Source: Clostridia bacterium
Lineage (GTDB): Bacteria; Bacillota; Clostridia; Oscillospirales; Acutalibacteraceae
Assembly (NCBI GenBank): GCA_024689165.1
Contig: JAILDS010000192.1
Span: forward strand, 1 to 7,908
DNA: 7,908 nucleotides
Direction of reading: 5' to 3'
In this document: piece after piece, positions 5,673 to 7,908 of the stretch
Numbering within the stretch: the stretch's first letter is position 1
Layout of the letters: each line of letters starts with the position of its first letter
Made by a program: the position numbers and the translations under genes
The notes under the pieces: model-generated
The model's database searches: none
Seen by the model: the letters and a program-made list of their open reading frames with translations, nothing else
Told to the model about the DNA's origin: nothing

Positions 5673-7908
5673 AGAATTTCACATTTGACACTTCGGACGG
5701 CGTTATCCGCGCCGCGACGCTCTCAAAAGACGTCGAGTTCGCCGGAATAGACGCGAGGCTCGATGGCACGACCTGCGTCCTTGAAAACGTCCGCGCACTC
5801 AGCGACCATCTCAGAACAGATCTGCTCCGCGAGCTGTACGGTAAGCTCGAGGACAGGCTTTTCGACGCCGGCGCCGGGATCGTTGAGACTTACGCTCTGC
5901 GTGAGGATATCGAATTGTTCGAAGCTCTCGGCTTCGCCAATGTGGCCGTCGGGTCTCTGACCGAGCCGCCGAGATACAAAATGGCTAAGAACCTCATTTT
6001 CAAAGGCTGCGATTTCCTTACCGGCGCGGACGCGGAGGCAGTGCTCATCCGTCAGCCGTTTACCGCGAACAAGCCGAAGAAGGCGACTCTTTATTACGGC
6101 TGCTTCGGTTTTTCGGATTTCTTTATCAACGGCAGGGCGGTGACAGAAGCCGTCATGACCCCGCCGTGGTCCAATTATGAACGGCGCGACCTCAGCGGCT
6201 CCGCGTACCCGATCGCCGACAAAATGAGCCTTTCGGCGTACTATATGGAATGCGACGTGACCGACCTGCTGACCGACGGCGCGAACTGTATCGCCGCCCA
6301 CGTCGGCGCGGGCTGGTACGGCACCAAGCACCCCAGAACGGAGGATATGCCCGTCTGGGGAAAGATCAAGTGCGCGTTCAAACTCGTGCTGAGCTATGAA
6401 AACTCCGGCGAGCTGGTCATACGCTCCGACGCCCGCACAGCCGAAACAAAGGAAAGCTGGATCAAGGCGACGCGCACCCACGCCGGAGAGATACACAATA
6501 CCGAGGAGTACGATCCTGAGTGGAACCTCCCCGGAAGGCCCTGCGGCTTCGTCCCCGCAGCCGCAGCCGAAACGCCCGTCACTTTCTGGCGCAAATGGGA
6601 TTTCGACCCCGACCTGATAACCGGGACCGCAGAACCCAGGCTTATCCATGAACTCGGAGACAGGCGCGTCTACGACCTCGGCGCGCAGCATTCGGGCAGA
6701 GCGGTCGTGAAATTCCTTTCAAACACCTTCGACGACGTCGCCGTCGTCAGATATTCCGAGGAGATAAACGACGACTTCACGCTTGATTACGACTCGACCG
6801 GCGGCACGCGCCGCATCCAGCGCGACGTGTTCATCTGTTCGCCCGAGGCGGATAAGCTCGAGCTCAAGCCCGTGTTCAACTGGCACGCGGGGCGGTATAT
6901 CGAGGTCTCCGGCAACGCCGAGGTCGTAAGCTTCGAGGATATACATACCGACCTGAAGCAGGCGGCCGTCTTCAGCAGCTCAAGCCCCGAGCTGCAGTGG
7001 CTCGCGGACGCGTACGTCAGGACGGAGCTGATGAACGTCCACGGCTGCGTGCCTTCCGACTGCCCGCACAGGGAAAGGCTCGGCTACACCGGCGACGGCC
7101 AGCTCTCCTGCCGCGCCGTGATGCGCTTTTTCGATTCCCGGAAGATGTATCTGAAGTGGATGCGGGACATCGCCGACTGCCAGGACATCTTCAACGGGCA
7201 CGTCCAGCACACGGCGCCGTTCTACGGCGGCGGCGGAGGTCCCGGGGGCTGGGGCGGAGCGGTCTGCATAGTGCCGCTGGCTTATTATGACGTTTACGGA
7301 GACGACGTTCTTCTGTGCGAGTACTTCGACAACATGCGCCGCTACATCGACTACATGGTCATGCGCAGCGAAAACGGTCTTGTCGTCGCCGAGGAAAAAC
7401 AGGGCTGGTGTCTCGGCGACTGGTGCGAGCCCTCCGAGCCCGACATCCTTCCCGAGCCCTTCGTCAACACGTACTTCCTTATCCGCTGCATCAGAGACTT
7501 CCTTCGCGCCTGCGACATAACCGGCAGAACGGAAGAAAAGCCCCTTGCTCAGAAACGCCTTGCAGAAGCCGAAGCCGCGCTCAAAGCGACCTACCGCGGC
7601 GCGGACGGTTCGTTCCTCGGCGGCAAAAACGGCGCGGACGCCTACGCGCTGGATATCGGTCTCGGCGGGGATGATCTGCTCGGCTTCCTCAAAGAAAAAT
7701 ATGAACGTCTCGGCGAGTTCGACACCGGCATTTTCGGCACGGATATCCTTATCCGCGTGCTTTGCCGCCACGGAATGGGCGACCTCGCGAGGAAGCTGCT
7801 GACAAGTCACGGTAAAAACTCGTTTTACAACATGCAGCGCCACGGCGCCACGACCCTGTGGGAGTACTGGAACGGGGCGCACTCTCACTGCCATCCCATG
7901 TTCGGGGC
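5669..7908 (+). CDS. GH78 alpha-L-rhamnosidase-type glycoside hydrolase (3' end beyond window)
   Basis: GH78 enzymes invert and release terminal alpha-L-rhamnose from plant glycans and glycosides. The visible 746 codons have no in-frame stop and no signal peptide. After an unassigned N-terminal segment (about 1-115) comes the rhamnosidase N domain (about 130-220: LYYGCFGFSDFFING, CDVTDLLTDGANCIAA, VGAGWYG ending near 217), a beta-sandwich (about 320-430), then the (alpha/alpha)6 barrel from about 440. The barrel carries DCPHRERLGYTGDG (D464, E469, D476), W528 in GGWGGA, GDW at 583-585 and GATTLWEYW with E732 near the edge. The D-x4-E-x6-D spacing, and 263 residues from E469 to E732, closely match what I recall for Bacillus RhaB (D567, E572, D579, E841), so the general acid and base appear intact. 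Only the C-terminal barrel edge and beta-sandwich are missing. ATG 5669 overlaps the beta-galactosidase stop (ATGA), with GGGGGA nine bases upstream, implying coupling. Rhamnose specificity is inferred from the family. Confidence 0.9.
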   Translation, partial: MKNFTFDTSDGVIRAATLSKDVEFAGIDARLDGTTCVLENVRALSDHLRTDLLRELYGKLEDRLFDAGAGIVETYALREDIELFEALGFANVAVGSLTEPPRYKMAKNLIFKGCDFLTGADAEAVLIRQPFTANKPKKATLYYGCFGFSDFFINGRAVTEAVMTPPWSNYERRDLSGSAYPIADKMSLSAYYMECDVTDLLTDGANCIAAHVGAGWYGTKHPRTEDMPVWGKIKCAFKLVLSYENSGELVIRSDARTAETKESWIKATRTHAGEIHNTEEYDPEWNLPGRPCGFVPAAAAETPVTFWRKWDFDPDLITGTAEPRLIHELGDRRVYDLGAQHSGRAVVKFLSNTFDDVAVVRYSEEINDDFTLDYDSTGGTRRIQRDVFICSPEADKLELKPVFNWHAGRYIEVSGNAEVVSFEDIHTDLKQAAVFSSSSPELQWLADAYVRTELMNVHGCVPSDCPHRERLGYTGDGQLSCRAVMRFFDSRKMYLKWMRDIADCQDIFNGHVQHTAPFYGGGGGPGGWGGAVCIVPLAYYDVYGDDVLLCEYFDNMRRYIDYMVMRSENGLVVAEEKQGWCLGDWCEPSEPDILPEPFVNTYFLIRCIRDFLRACDITGRTEEKPLAQKRLAEAEAALKATYRGADGSFLGGKNGADAYALDIGLGGDDLLGFLKEKYERLGEFDTGIFGTDILIRVLCRHGMGDLARKLLTSHGKNSFYNMQRHGATTLWEYWNGAHSHCHPMFG

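Noticed and set aside
5723..6691. A 322-codon minus-strand open frame opposite the GH78 gene
   Set aside because: The plus strand reads as an uninterrupted GH78 protein with conserved motifs; the antisense product shows no motif.
6980..7894. A 304-codon minus-strand open frame opposite the GH78 catalytic domain
   Set aside because: It is antisense to the conserved DCPHRERLGYTGD to GATTLWE region; its coding look comes from codon bias on the other strand.
1..7908. CRISPR array, insertion sequence, tRNA/rRNA or toxin-antitoxin/defence genes
   Set aside because: No spaced direct repeats, transposase motifs, terminal inverted repeats, cloverleaf sequences or small unexplained gene pairs were seen; conserved genes fill nearly all of the window.

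Overview
The window looks like chromosomal DNA of a GC-rich, Gram-positive-type bacterium, most likely an uncultured clostridial (Oscillospirales/Christensenellales-like) gut organism. This placement is inferred from three things: the glmU-pth-mfd order typical of Firmicutes, sigma-A-like promoters with purine-rich Shine-Dalgarno sequences in otherwise GC-rich DNA, and a GH2 plus GH78 sugar-degradation pair of the kind common in gut and rumen Clostridia. No marker gene fixes the taxon.

Left half (1-2502, minus strand): a housekeeping cluster read right to left. glmU (UDP-GlcNAc synthesis for peptidoglycan) is followed after 97 nt by pth (peptidyl-tRNA hydrolase). The pth stop overlaps the start of mfd (transcription-repair coupling factor) as ATGA. 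mfd runs off the left edge, so only its first 148 codons are present. The prs gene, which sits between glmU and pth in Bacillus, is absent.

Centre (2503-2651): a 149-bp divergent intergenic region. It holds a recognisable promoter for each direction and a perfect 12-bp AT-rich palindrome lying on the -10 element of the rightward promoter.

Right half (2652-7908, plus strand): a catabolic operon. A cytoplasmic GH2 beta-galactosidase (1006 aa, LacZ-like) is coupled by an ATGA overlap to a GH78 alpha-L-rhamnosidase-type enzyme, which runs off the right edge after 746 codons. Neither protein has a signal peptide. The simplest reading is that imported oligosaccharides carrying beta-galactosyl and alpha-rhamnosyl ends are trimmed inside the cell; the transporter and regulator would lie outside the window.

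I found no RNA genes, mobile elements, CRISPR arrays or long repeats, and no convincing new system. The most unusual points are the roughly 110-residue N-terminal extension on the GH78 protein, variant residues in the two enzymes' active sites and in the GlmU nucleotide pocket, and the compact divergent promoter region.
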